A stretch of DNA of 64,000 bases, taken from the NCBI GenBank assembly GCA_023846275.1, contig CM043878.1:5573501-5637500 (forward strand). The letters run 5' to 3'. Shown one piece after another: positions 40,501 to 55,000 of the stretch; position 1 is the stretch's first letter; every line of letters begins with the position of its first letter. A program made the translations under genes and the position numbers. The notes under the pieces were generated by a model, which did no database searches, was not told the origin of the DNA, and was given only the letters and a program-made list of their open reading frames with translations. The stretch is from Vanilla planifolia. Its lineage: Eukaryota; Streptophyta; Magnoliopsida; Asparagales; Orchidaceae.

Positions 40501-43500
40501 CTCGAGACGTAGGGTTTAGAGTTATGGTAGTTTAGGCTAATTAGAATTAGGTTTATTTCTTTTATTATTAATTATTATTGATAAAAATATTATTAGTTAA
40601 TTATAACTAAAATATTATTTTTGAAACAAGTCATTGAAGGAAGATTTTCAAATATATGATTAAGAGCAAATGATTCTTAAAATAATCAATATAAGTTGAT
40701 TAAGGTTTTGGAATCTTAATATTTTTCTAAAATGGTTAATTTAAATGAAATTTAATTTTTGAGTTTTGCAAGAATGATTTCAATCAAATTTAACATTCTA
40801 ATCAAAATAAAAATGAAATTCTTAAAATTAAATTTAATATAAATCTCTTGGTAGTTTGTTACTTCAATCAATACGATATTCATGGGATCTAATATTTGTT
40901 TATTGTATTCTTTAAGGTCTCTCATAAACATAAGTATTAATTATCTAAAATCTAAAAATTAATTCAAACAAATTTATTAAAAATATTTAAGCTTTGTTAT
41001 CATTAAACAAAGCACTATAGATAAGGGTCAATACTACAATAAAACTAAGAACCATAAGTCAAAAATAAATTAGCTTACCGATGTCATATGCTTTTGACTT
41101 TGGATGGTAGAGACTACACAAATAAGATAAATAGAAACACTAAAGAAACAAATAAAAAGAAAGATATACTTTATATAAATATAGATGAGAATCATTAAAT
41201 AACTAAATGAAATAAAAAAATTGTTACAACTTCATGGGTATGTTTAAAAGTTTCAAGGTAGAATTATTTTTGCAAAAGCATGGGCATCTTATGCATATGT
41301 CTTCAACATTCTCCTCCATTTTCATAAATACAAAGGTATCTTATGTGTGGATTTCCTCGACTTTGATAACTCCTTGCCTAAGATCTTTCCCTTCAATATC
41401 AAAGGTTAGGCTTTGATCACTATTAGCTTTGGCTCTTGTGTGGCTTGCCCAATAGCCTAATTGAAGGTCTAACGGGGGTTACAAACAAATTCACAATCCC
41501 CATAGATCTTAAGATAAGTGAACTGGGCAATGAATAGTTCAATAGCATAGACCTTATGAATGTTCTCAATCAAAATGATTGGCTCCCTCTTTTTCAACTT
41601 GTCAAATTCACCCACCTTGCTTCTCTTTCTGTTCATGCAAAACGAGGAGGCAAAGATAAAGAAATGATGATTCAAAGGGACAACATTGTTGCGACAGAAA
41701 AAGATGGAGAAAGGTTTATTGCAAAAGCTCACTTACATAAGCTAGGTATGATGGTAGCATAAGATTGGTCGAACTCTTTGAAATTCAAAAGTTCAAGGAA
41801 CATTGTGGGTTTGATCAAGACTTGTATATTCGATAAGAGATATTGTTTGACAATGGAAGGATAGGTGGATCAAACACTCCTTTAATTACATGAATGATGG
41901 CTTGGAGTGAGGGGAAGAATAATGTACCAAAGAAAATTCCTTCATAGATCAAATACATATGAGGTTTGGAGAGCTACAATCCTAAGTTGCAAGCATGAAA
42001 TGGCAAGCTCATGACAAGAAATAAAGTGATTTGTTAATGTGAAGATGGAGTCCTTCAAGGGACGTAATTGAAGATCTTACCTATCTAGCCTATTCTTCAC
42101 TTGCCTTCCATGAGGGTAAGGTTAGCAAGTTGCCCATCACTTAGTCCATACCAAAAATACTAAGAGATGCAACTACTGCAAATCTTGGGTTGTAGACAAA
42201 TTTCTCAAGAAAACCTAAAGATGGACCTCTCATTCTCAATTATCCATTAGTAGATCACTTGTTATCCGAAATAGGAAAAACATGATGTGAACTTGGAAGA
42301 GATGATAGCGTAGAGCATGCTCATACACATTAAAAGTACAAGAAACCATTAAATAAAACATGGGAAAAAACCACTACTATACTTCCAGAGTTCTTCATGA
42401 GAACCAAAATGAAATTACAAGCTTCTCTCACAATCTCACTCTTACAATGGTTCATAACAGCATTCTCACAATAACTCTTCAAAGGAATGATGAGAAATAG
42501 GGTTTCTTCTCTTAGCTTTCACACCACCTTTCTTCTTATATAATATCAAAAAGTAGTCAAAATTAGATTATTGACATGCCTCAGTCATTATGCACTTATA
42601 CATTTATGCCATTTGCTACCTATATTTTAAAAGATAGCCAGTATTGTCATCTAGTGCAGTAGTATATAGTATTTAGTTTGAAGCGTAACTCCATAATCAT
42701 AAAATACTTCCACACCTACATGATTGTTAAACTACTTTTTTGTCCATTATAATAGAGACATGGAGTATCCTTTTCTTTATGAATGTGCCATATTGCCTTT
42801 AGATGCAAGATGATATCCATGACCTCTACAAACTATATCAAGCCCAATACCTTAAAACAAAGCTAATTGTTATCATCATTTGAAAATCTTCTCGATCTAA
42901 TCATCCACTTACAACATGTCAATGGTGTGATGGGAAAATATGACAATCAATGATCACCTCTCACACCGCCTTGTTGCTATAGTGCACACATTGGAGAGGC
43001 CAATGTGTGTAAAAGAAAGGAGTTGTTGGCTTTTTGTGTGTAGGATGGTGTTTTTTCTTGATTTATGAGTCCATTCTAGACCATTGCTTTAGTCTTGTAG
43101 AAATTTTTTCATCCTCACAAGATTTGTCGCATAGGTTTCCACTATATTCTTGCTTAAAAAGGGGGCATTCATAGCCAAGTTTAAGAAGTTAGCTACCAAT
43201 TTAGGGAGTGTATGCACCTCTTGTTCTTGCGCTTGTCTTGTTCTTGGGAATTATTGCTAGTGGATTTGTAGCACCATGATATTGTAACTTTTTTTTTTGC
43301 TAAATAGGTTCTTTTATGTAAAATATTTATTGTTGCATCTTATTTTCTCATATTCTTTTTATCTCATCATTTTACCTTCTATTATTCCTCATGATAGCTT
43401 GTTCTCTAGTTCTTAAATCCTTACCATCTACCTTCCTAATGTAAGGATATATACTATCAAATCTTGCTTGTTAAATTGATGGTTAACAAATTTTATAAAA

Positions 43501-45996
43501 GTGCCTTCTCAAAAAATTTCTCATAGCATCTAATCATGAGCATAAACACTTGGCGCTTAAAATTTGAATAGGAGTGTGTCTTATTTAATCAAATTTTATT
43601 AATGATGTGGAGAATTAAACTTTATGGAAGCAAATTTTATTAAATCTCTTTAGTTTGATGCTTAGTTTAACGAATTTTAAGGAATTCTCATCTATAATGG
43701 TACAACTGCTATGCAAAAGAAGTAACTATTAACTCAATGTAAAATTAATAGTAAATTGTAAAATTAGTCTTTCTAGTTTGGTCTTATCAGTTGATTAAGT
43801 TCCTCTTATTTCCAAAATAGCCAAATAGGTCTTTATTGTTTTGTTCATTTAATAATTTAGTCCTTAACTTTTTTTTTATTCTTAAATTTTCCTGCTCTAT
43901 AAGGATTTGCATAATTATACAAATAATATGAACTTATATGACTATTTTTTAAGAGTAATTTAAGGACATAAAAAAAGGTTAATGATCTATTCACTACATT
44001 AATGAAATTATAGTAACCTTTTTGGTTATTTTAGAAATGTGAAAGATCTATCTAGATATAAGACCAAACTAGAAGAATCTACTTATTATTTTTTTAAATT
44101 TGTGATAAGGCAACTTTTGTTTGTGCGAAGAAACAAAATTCTTATATTTGTGAGCTAAATTGGATGTGCAACTACAACAAATGCATGGAGAAGAAAGCTG
44201 ACCACCAATAGGACTGAACATATGTAAATTCAGAATCGTAGCTAATTCATAGATTAATCAAAATTTAATCTTGTACTTTGCTCAAGTTAACTCTTTTAAA
44301 AGCCAACAGGATGTAACGGCCAGTCTGTTTTTCCATTTCATTTTAATGTACTGTTACAATACATAAGTACCACCATCCAAGCACACATATTCAACTAAAA
44401 CAAGATAAATAGTAGTACCAATGCAATTTTCCAAACATTGATACTAGGCAGTTTTGGAATCTGAAACGTGGTTATCTAGAAAATAATAAAAAAAAAAACT
44501 AATACTAAGCAATTCTGTACGTACATATTTGCCATGCCATTTTCAAATAAAATTTTGGAGCACTTATCTTCCACAATTGTTGTAGATAAGTGTCTAAGTG
44601 GGATGGCTACTTTCAGTCAATTAGTGCCCCATGGGTATCTAGAAAATAAGAAGCACTCATGGATCTTGTGAACATATGAGTTGATTATTATTTTGTCCTC
44701 TGTTATGTTTGGCTAATGTTAAGTCTTGAAATTTAGATGATGACTTGGTATTTTTCACTGTTTCTCTGAGTCAGTGATTCCATCAAGCAATGACATATTT
44801 TTATAGTTGTATCATCCAAAATAGATAACCCTATACATGCTCACCATATTGTTTGATATCTGTGATTGTGGTGTCCAAGTTTTAATACTTAAATGCTTTA
44901 TTGAACCATATTTTTCTTTTCATTTTTCTGTAATCTACATTGTTTACTTAAGTTTGCTTACGTGTTTTGAAGTAATTTGTGGAATCCTTTCAAATATCCT
45001 TTTTTGCCCTCTCTTTTTTTTTTTTTTGGTTAAACCCCTATAAAATAACCTTAGCGATAACTTTTTGTGATCATCAGGGTGTGGACGAGATTTTGGACAA
45101 AACACTCTGCAGTTGTGATGGATCAAGCATCTGTAAAGATTTTGTTAGTCTCGTGCAGAGTTGGCTCAGTAAAATTCAGGTTGTTGCTTTTGCTTCCTAT
45201 CATTTGTTATTTCTCAGTCCATTGATTCTGTCTCTATAGTTTGGATAAAATGGTATTGGTAGAGTTCTTTATTCGCTACTTCAAGTTTTACTGTTATATG
45301 TCGTTTATTTTTTAGATAATAATAATGTTGCACATTTGTGCTCCTCTTTGCTGTCTTGTGTTAAAATTGCAGCAGGAGCTCACATTCTGATAATGCATTC
45401 AAGTCATTTTGTGTGAGATACATGTTATCGAAAAGCTAATTGTGCTCCTTCAAGCTGTTTGTTAGCTGTTTTTGAAATCTCTGCTAGTTCATTTTTTTTG
45501 GCTATCAGTAGTCACGTAACACCTATTTTTAATTGTAGCTCGTATCAAAAACAAATTCTATAGCTTCAAGTCATATAATGTGGTAGAATTGTGGAAGATT
45601 ATGTTGAAGTTTGATGCTTTAGAGCCCACTCAGACATCATGTCAACACTTATTCATGTTCACATATTGAAAACTAGTAGCCCAATGTCCTACTAGTAGAT
45701 CATGAATACCTTCACCGACATTGCTAAGAGAAGTTAATTCCTGCTATTTTGTGGTGATGGCTGATCCATAATTAGATTTTAATACTACCATCTAGTCATG
45801 CTACCAAGGCACCTTCAAGCTTTCATTGATAGCTCAAATTTTAGCCTTTAGAATAGATAGTTCACCTAGTTTTACTCGAAACCTCCAAAAAATGGTCCCT
45901 AATGAATCTTGCAGTACCCGTGTGGTTGCTTCTATTCATGTGATCTAGCAAACCAAAATATCCTTGGTGATTTTATGCCAACCCACTTTTAGTGTA

Positions 45997-46049
<53 letters not shown>

Positions 46050-49000
46050 TACATACGTGCATGATATTAGATATGATAGAAGCTCACAGGCTATTTGATC
46101 AAATTTTTGATGTGATCAACTGCATTGTTTGGCCTTTCGAACCCTTCTTTGTGTACTTTTGTGTTTCTTTATGTCATAGCATTTATAGAATTGCCATAAA
46201 GTGGATCTTCTTGTATTTATCAAGCTTGTTTTGCCTTTCTGAGCTCAAATTTTGTTTTAGATTATATTGAAGTTATTTTTTGTTCTTTTAGATTAAAAAA
46301 AACCTCCATCATCCTAGTCTACTCCAAGCCCATAGGATTTTGCAAAATTAAGAGCACAATGAATTTAAGTTTCTTTTTTCAAACCACACAATTGTTATGT
46401 AGATCCTTCACCTGACCATGCATTTGTAAAAAGCTTCCTAGCATCACTATCCAAGTGAACGTTCAAATCCTTCGTGGATCCTTTGTTTTCCACATTTCTT
46501 CTTACACTTGGTAAGGGAACCGTTCGTTGCTATTTGATGTTAACCTTCAAGTGAGGCTGTTGAGAACTTTCCATCCTTTCCTTTACCTTTTTCTAGTTAA
46601 TTTCATCTTGATAGTCACCATAGAAAGAAATTGGTTTTCGAGTATTTGATTATAGATGTCTCTAGCTAAATCCCTTTCTATTAGATCTTTTGTACACTTC
46701 CCTTTTCTTGAAATAAAACCACATCATCTTGTTAGTTTCCTCCATAGGGTGATCTCCCACCTTTTTTGTAGAATTGCTAACTAGTGTATCCAATAATCTT
46801 TTCAAAACCTTTTTTTTTCCTCTTGTAGCCCACTTGCTATTTTTTTAGCATATAATGCATTACCTTTTGAATATTAATCCATAGTTTTGAGTAGAAACTA
46901 TTTTCTTTCCAATAAGTAAAACACTCAATTCCCTTTTCTTTATATTTGTCTCTCAATTCTCTTGTCAATCAGTTTTATTTTCAATTACTCTGAAAACTCG
47001 CATCACGACAATGGCCTTGTTTGGCATAACATGACTTTTGACCTCCCTCTACCCTCTTCCTTGTTTTACACAGTGCTCCAATACACTAACCTTGGTTTCT
47101 TTTTCATATGTTGCCTTCCCAAATGAAGTCCTTGCATGCTCTTTCTTGTAATGCCCCAACATGAAGTTGAGGATCACATTTCATAGTTTGGAACATTTAA
47201 AAGGTTTATTTTTGTTAAACAGACCCTACTTGCTAAAGATGATGTTTATGCTTTTTGCTTTGCTAGCTTTGCTTTTACTTTGTTGGGAGCAATTCATCTC
47301 TTTGATGCTTCTCATCACAATTCTTTTTAAAAGTATATCATAGATTTTGTTGCATTGATTCCCCCTGTCGATGCTCCATAAATTTTCTTCAGAAATCCAA
47401 ATACCATTTGTATCTGTTCCACTTGAGCTTCCATGAATAAAACATCATCATTTACATACATATGATGCCTGGTCCCTTTCTTCTTGAACTTTTGAAGCTG
47501 TTTCTTCTAAACTTAAATGGTCTTCCTGCACCTGAATTGACTTGATTTTGAATAATGTCACTTTCTTCATATAGAGAGCAAAAATACAAGGGAGATTGAA
47601 TTCCCTTGTCTCTTGAAGGTTTGAAACAACTCATGTGATTTCTATTCCAGTGTGCATCAATGAACTAAATAGTGATGCGGATCATAATAAGTTCAGTGAG
47701 TTTATTAGTCAGGCTAACGGGGAACAAAGTTTCCTTGATAAATTCCTGGTTGATTATGTCATAAGACTTCTCCAAATTCATAATGGTAGTCATATACTTG
47801 TATGTTTTCTCCCTCATAGTTTGCAAAATCTTTCTAGCCATATTTCCTTGAATACTTCTACTCATTATGATGCCTTGTATGATTTTGCACTACAAATTTA
47901 GGCATAATCTCGTTCAATTATTTGCCCTGATCATTGTGATGGTTTTGAAGGTGAAATTAGATTAAAAAAATTGGTTGAATCAAATGGTAAATTCTAGAAC
48001 CTTCATTTTTGGAATCAAGGCTAAAAAGGTCTCGTTTTAACACTTTGAAAGAACTCCATGCTTGAAAATTCCTTGATTGTATCAACCATAGAATCCTCAA
48101 TAATCCTCCAAGTTTGTCAATAAAAGTTAACTAAAAGTCATTAGGGCTAGGAGTTTTCCACATTTCCGTGGACTGAATCATACCAATTGCCCCCTGTTTT
48201 GTAGCTTCCTTGTCAATCCTTGCTGATTCTTCTCATTAAATTTCTTTGGAAGATCTGGAAACATGTGTGTAGTAACAAGCTTTTATTTGTGTTTTGCCTT
48301 GCATCTAAATAGATTTTGAAAGTTTTCATGTTCATTGTGCCTTAAGGTTTATTCATTACCTTTCTTTTAGATGCCATTCACTTTGAGTCTCTTAATCTTG
48401 TTTTTCTTTTTTTCTAATGATAATTGTTTAAAGAAAACAGTTAATATACTTATCCCAAAACTCTAACAATTCTTCTTAGGCTATAGAACCAAAGGTGTTC
48501 TTCAGTGAAATAAAACTACCTCAAATTTCTTGATATTTGGGCTTCCTCTAGCTGGTCAAGAAAGGGAGTTCTTACTTGAGTGTACACGATCCTCTATATT
48601 TCTTCCAATCTTATTAACATGGTTTTATTCTTTTGATGTAACTAAAGACTTCCTTGTTTCAAACGTCAAGTTTATTTTTCACTTTAGATGGATTAGTGGG
48701 GATGCATACTTTCATGATTATTCAAGACAGTTTTGACAATGGATTGATAGCGCTTCTGTACCCAAATCATTTCAAACTAAAATGGTCTTTTGCCCATGTT
48801 CTTCTTGTTGCCATGATGCACAAAAATCAAGAGAGTTGAACTTGGGGAGGAACATTGATGATAACTTGATGAAAATAAGTTCTCCATTTGACATTGCATA
48901 TGAACTTTTTTAATCTTGAGTAGACCGTTGCATAATTTATCCATTTAGCACCATGCCAAATAAGCTTAGACTCCACCACTTACACTCAAATACATAAGTT

Positions 49001-52000
49001 TGCAGCCATCGATGAATTTGTGAAATCCTAAATTTTTTTTGTTGTTAAAGGGAGCCATACAACAATATCGACATTATCTCATTAAAATCTTGCACAAAAG
49101 CTACTGTCCTATCCAATTTTGTTGAATTTCCAACAATTCATTCCAAAGCATCCTCTTATTGGCATTTTCTAGGTTAGTGTATACTAGGGATAGAAGCTAT
49201 TCTTGGCTTTTGTTCTCAGTAATTCTCCATGAACTAGTGGTTAAAAATTGTGCCCTGCACACTTTATTATGTAGGATTACCCTAATCTCTCCCATCATCC
49301 CTTTAGCATCCTCCTTGAATGAAAGTTATGCACCCAACTTGGAGATCACTATCATCTGTTCATTCCCAACTAATTTGTAGTTTGAGAATAAATATTTATA
49401 AAATGTCTAAATTATGTATAAAATGTCTAAATTGATCTCTTAGGCAATCTATTACTCAAATGTTGTGCAACCAGGTCCTTTGGCATTCTAGCAAAGAAAT
49501 TTCAGGTCCATAGCCATTAAATGTGATGAAAATAAGCTTTCTAGCATCCATTACATGTGGTAGATATTTGCAACAAATTCCTTTATACATCTCTCCATTT
49601 GAATTCAGTTCTTCTCAGTTGATATAGCATCTATTTGTTCCATCCCTATTCCTTTGCAACATGGCCTTTTAGGAGGTATCCAACTCACTTTTCGAATTTC
49701 TTCCCGAGGTGCAATTAGTTCTTATTCGCTTTGGATAAGGTTTTCAACCTCCACTTATGATGGGAAGTGAAATTCCAGGTTGTGTAGCCACTTGGATTGT
49801 ATCCATCTCCAAAGTATTGTTTCTTTTTTTAATGCTTTCTAGGTCTAGGCTACTCACTTTTGCTAACTCGATATCTTAATAAAAGAGCCTATATGTTTTC
49901 TTGTATAAGCCTTGTTTCATTCCTTTGTTTGTGAATTTGAATTTTCTCCTTTTCAAATCTCCCTTCTAATCCCTTGCTTTCCATTCCTTTTAAAGTCTTT
50001 TTCAATTCTTTAATTAATTGAAAGATCCTCCATATTGAATTCAAATTGGTTTTATCTCCTTATTTAAATTTTTGTCTTTGTGCTGATTTATTAATGCCAC
50101 AAAGCTATTATTTTTGTTGCTTTTCATGACATTTTTATCTTTTTATTGTCTAAGTTCCTTCTTTTGATTACCTTGTGAATTCTCTATTTATGCTCTATAG
50201 TTTTTTGAATTCTTCTCTTTTGACATCACCTTTGGGCCAGCTTCCATTTAAATTTTTCCACCTCCATGCTAATGCTTGTTAACCTTCCAAGTTAGATTCT
50301 ATTTCTAGCCATACACTTTCTACCCATTCTAATACCTTTATTTTTCCCTCACATCCGACATTTGGTCATATTTATCACCATTGAAGCACACATGTTACGA
50401 GTTTTTGGAATCCATAAAGAAAACCTTTCTTCTAAATATGAACTTGGATAACATTGCATTTCTTTCATAATGTTGCTTATACGAGTAGTGCTCGAATATT
50501 GTCCAAAGCCCTTTTTTTCCCCAATTGGCCTTTATATCGCCATCAAGAAACCTCATCTTTGAGACCTAGGCAAGCCCAAGGTGTATATTTAGAATGGCTT
50601 TGCCATGCCTTTGATAAGACTTTATTTTGACTTGTCTACTAATACTGGTAGGATAAGCAACATTGGATTTAGTACTACTTATAATATTATAAAGTTGAAA
50701 TGTCTTTTCTATTTCAATCCACACATCTCAAAGTTCAGACATCTATGCATCTCATTGGCTCCTTATGGGATGTTATGGAATGAAAGCTAGCTTCCTTCCC
50801 GTTAATTTCTATGCTCAATGAGTTGCTAGAAAGAGGAGATTCCTTTGGGGGACTTTAGACTTTGAAATAGGGGGCTCCTTTAAGATATGGTTAATGATAC
50901 CTTCATTTAATTTGCCAAATTGTTGGTTGGCTAAAAAACTCGTGGATTAGGGATCAGGGAAATGCTCTTTGTGCTTACTTGGGGCTTTTTGATTGTGTCA
51001 TCCAAGTGGTTGATTAGGATAACTCGAGGAGTAGGACATGAGGGTATCTTTTGCTTCCTTGGAGTTTTTCCATCTGCACTTTGAAAGGGGGGACACCATT
51101 ATGTGATTTGTATGCAAGTAATTGGTAGAGCTACTTGAGGGCCAGGGATGAGGATGCTGCTCTTTGCACTTCCTTGGAGCCTTTCGGTTGTCATCCAAGA
51201 GGTTGATCATTCTTGCTTGAGAAGTAAGACAAGAGATCATCTTTCGCTTCCCTGGAGCCTTTCTATCTGCAAGACAAGAATATGAGATTGACTATTATAA
51301 GCAAAAAAAGATATCACATTTGACATTGGAGGAAACATGATCTTGGTTTGGCCTTGATGGGATGGCTTTGATAAACTGGAATGGTTGTTGCAGAAGACCA
51401 CCTCTCTTGTTAGGGAAGCAAATCAAGGATAGAGTACAGATCGGGTCACATGCATAGAGGGTCATGAATCAAGTGGAATGGCCTCTTAGAGAGTTTGTGA
51501 AGTGCCCTTATGATATATTTGTTCTGTGGTAGTTCATCTTTTTTTGTCTTTATCCCGATCTAACTCCTTGATCTCAATTGTGTGGCCATCTCTGGGGTGA
51601 CTTTTAAAACTGTTGAAGGTCCCAATTGACTCATGTCGTATAAAGTTTTAGATACTAGAATGAAAAGCATGCTTTTCCCAAAACATATTAGGATATGACC
51701 AACAAAGATGTTCTAATCTTATCTAACACATCCAACATGCCCAAAATGCTAGATGTCTCAAGGAGAACATTGGTGGATTAAGCATTCATAAGCAAACCAA
51801 GACACTAACATTGTACTCATTTCCAATCAATGATCCCCTTTAGGGATCTTAATATTGTTGACATTTACCAAAGAGCAAAGGCCCTGCTACCAATGAAAAG
51901 AAAGCAGATATCTTGGTATCTCAATTGCAAAGCAAAGAGTTCAAGTCACCAAGTTTTTTGGCTCAAAGTTCAAAAAAGGCATACCACTAGTTCTCAGGTT

Positions 52001-55000
52001 CATAAACTACGAAGGCAGAACTGCTTTATTTAGCTCATGGTGATCTTCTCTATCTATTGAGTGAATAGTACATTTGGAAATCATCGATTAAGAAATTGAT
52101 AACTAATTCGTCTTTAAAATTTGATGATGACATCCTTTTTATAGCATTCTTCTTTTCTATCAGTCTTATTGTTGGACATTCTTCTTCAAGCAATGACCTT
52201 TATCATCATTGCCGATAGTCACTCATTATTCTCTAGAAAAGGAGCTGCCTTTGTACATTTTGCACTAACCCATGATAGATCTTCTTCCCCTCCATCTTCC
52301 TTTGCTGAGATACTTCATAACATTGCCTCCACAAGAGATTTGTCCTGAGAACACCACTACATGTCCTAAAAATATGCTCTTCTCTTCTTGTTGTTGATAT
52401 TTTTTTAAGAAGACCAGCTTCCTTGGGGGTGCCCTCTTCCGTTCTTTAAACTTCTCCATTGTCTTAATGACAGAAATTTGTTTTGCTTTTGTAGCTTTTT
52501 TTTTTATAGAATTCAAAGTTCTTATATTATGTTTAAATTATTGTTTTGTGATACTTATATTAAGAAGCTTGATGCAATTTTGGTTAAAATAAGTTTAATG
52601 AACGTGATCATCACTGTTTAGTGAATTACTACTCTAGTTAATAATATTTTTCTTTAAATTATTAATGCAGCAAATAAATTCATTCAAATTCTTAATTTTT
52701 TGTTTGTTTTAGCGTAATTCTAGTACTTATTGTTTAATATTCTTATCATATAGGGGTCAGAATCTCTGCATGGTGCTTTTGGTGAGACAAATCAGAGCGA
52801 GCTAGCAGCATTCACTTCCTATGCGTTGGCTATGCCAAATAACTTTTTAGCCCTGGTTGATACCTATGATGTAAGTGGTATAAATAGTTGGTATTTTTTA
52901 CTTTTGTTTGCCCAATTAGTGGTTGCTAATTTTATACGTTTATTCCACAAAAAAAAAAAAAAAAAAAAAATTTAAGCTGAGTACCTTCCTGTTTACTCTT
53001 TGGTTTCTTAAGAACTATTTAGCTTCTTCCTTCGAAGAAGGTTACTTTTGAAAGTAAATTCTGCAAACATAAAGCATTTGATTATGTCTAGTGTAGGAGG
53101 GTTAAATGAAATGACGGTGATAGCATAATTTTATGGGCACAAAAAAATGTAAATCCTCAAATGAAAATGAGGGTATCACATAATGTTATAGGTGCATAAA
53201 AGAAGTAGGTTGTGTGCAAAGGACAATTTCATGGAAGCACTATTAAGTTTGCTCATTGGAAGCAATGATAAAACAGCAGCACATGCAGAAAGTATCCAAG
53301 TTTAGAGATTCAAATTAAAGCAAAGATAACAAAAAACAAAAAATTAGATGGACTATTGTACTTAGAAGATAGAGAAACGTAATTCATTTCTTGACAAATA
53401 TATTGCCGATGGTCTATGAATCCAGTGGATTGGTTTTATAAAATATTATTGGTCATGTAGAGCAAATCTGATAGGCTAGGAAGCATAGACATAGATTATA
53501 GACATGGAACAAGATAAGAAGAATTTTGGATATGATTCTTGTAAAAAAAGGATGTGGGCCCAAGCCAGTCAAGAATGATAAAGGTGAATATATTTTGTTA
53601 TTTGCGAATAGGTCTGAATGAAATCAAAACAAAGAAGTTAAAAGAATCACAATATGATGAATAAATGGGTTTTTTAACTTATTGTACTTACAACTTATTT
53701 GAATCTCTTTACAAATAGAAAAGATTATAAGAAACATAAACATAAAATAACATGTTTATTGTTCTATATAATATGAGGTCAATTACTCTAACCATCAATA
53801 ACAATGATTATTTACATTCCATATGCCCTTGATGTGACACATCAATTTTTTAATATCTATTTTCTCCTTTTATAAGCCAGTTCTCAAACTATTATAATTT
53901 GTGTGCACATCTCAGACAATTTGTTGAGAGACTCGTATGAAAGCAAATCAACAATATAAGCATATCTCATTACATGAAAAGGAAGGCCACCACAATAAAA
54001 GAACCCGTCACACAACCTTTCCTCAAGGTTAGCAATGGCATCATGACTTGGAAAGGAGTGGTGACAAATCACGACAATTGGATGAAAGGAAAAGTAGAAA
54101 AGAGAGGATGTTGAAAAAGTGCTATTGTATAGCTACTGGGGAGAAAGTGTGATATGCAAATGGGTAAGATGATTTTTTAATCAATAATTATTCAATTATA
54201 AAAATGCAAAATACATAGAATAAAAGTTAAAATTTTTTATAAGCCTTAAATATAAAAATTAATTAGACATTTATTACAAAATTCAAATTGTTTGGCATGT
54301 CATAGGTGGTGTTGTGTCTCCAAAGTGACTTGGGTTTGTCCTGAGTATTTCTTTAAAGTGTTTTGTGTATATTTATTTTTATTTTATCTATTAAATTAAT
54401 GAAACATGTAATTTGGAGTGTTCAACAAGTATCTTGAAGTAGCCCCTGGGAAATATCTACTTAAGTATTAATGTTAGGGATGCACCATTAATTTTTTTGT
54501 AAGATCTTTGAAAAAGTCAAATCTATTAGGGAAAATAAATAAGTTTATGTATAATTAGCTATATAGCATGGTAAAAAAAGCATGGGTTATAATCTCCAAG
54601 AAAATAAACTAAGAAGGCTATTCATATACATTCTTTCATACCAAAATGTCAATCCAAATCCTTAGATGAGTCATTGTAACAAAATTGGAAAATGGAAAGT
54701 CCACGACAAGCACATTAAAAGTTGCTCAGTTAAATTGGATGAATTGTTTTCATACAAAGCAATAATGATAATATCTTTACATCTAATTACGTTTCATTAT
54801 GTTAGTACATCAATGTAATCTTGAATTACTGAGGAGATCATTATTGACTAACCTAATGCATACATAAATTTCAGCACCCAACCTAGGTTTAATATGAACT
54901 ACTTAATTATAGCATTTATGTCAAATATACACATTTTATCACTTGTAAATTAAAAGAACAATACTTAATCATTGATGATCAAATTTATCAATTAATTTAA

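Larger units (their letters stand above)
35337..41040 (-). mobile_element. Deleted Ty1/copia LTR retrotransposon in intron 6
   Basis: Two direct repeats of about 2.0 kb (35337-37359) and 1.9 kb (39123-41040) flank only 1.76 kb. On the minus strand a TGATATTAGAGC-like primer-binding site (initiator tRNA-Met type) lies at about 39103-39116 next to the right LTR. Gag pieces follow at 39060-38000 and an RT N-terminal piece at about 37560-37790. AAAAGTGAGATTGTTA (about 37357-37372), a degenerate polypurine tract of copia type, sits next to the left LTR. Integrase and most of RT and RNase H are missing. It is antisense to NAPRT and old, judging by LTR divergence. Confidence 0.8.

Noticed and set aside
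51830..52033. 67-codon open frame in intron 7 resembling basic transposon tails
   Set aside because: The resemblance to integrase or LINE sequence was too weak to call.
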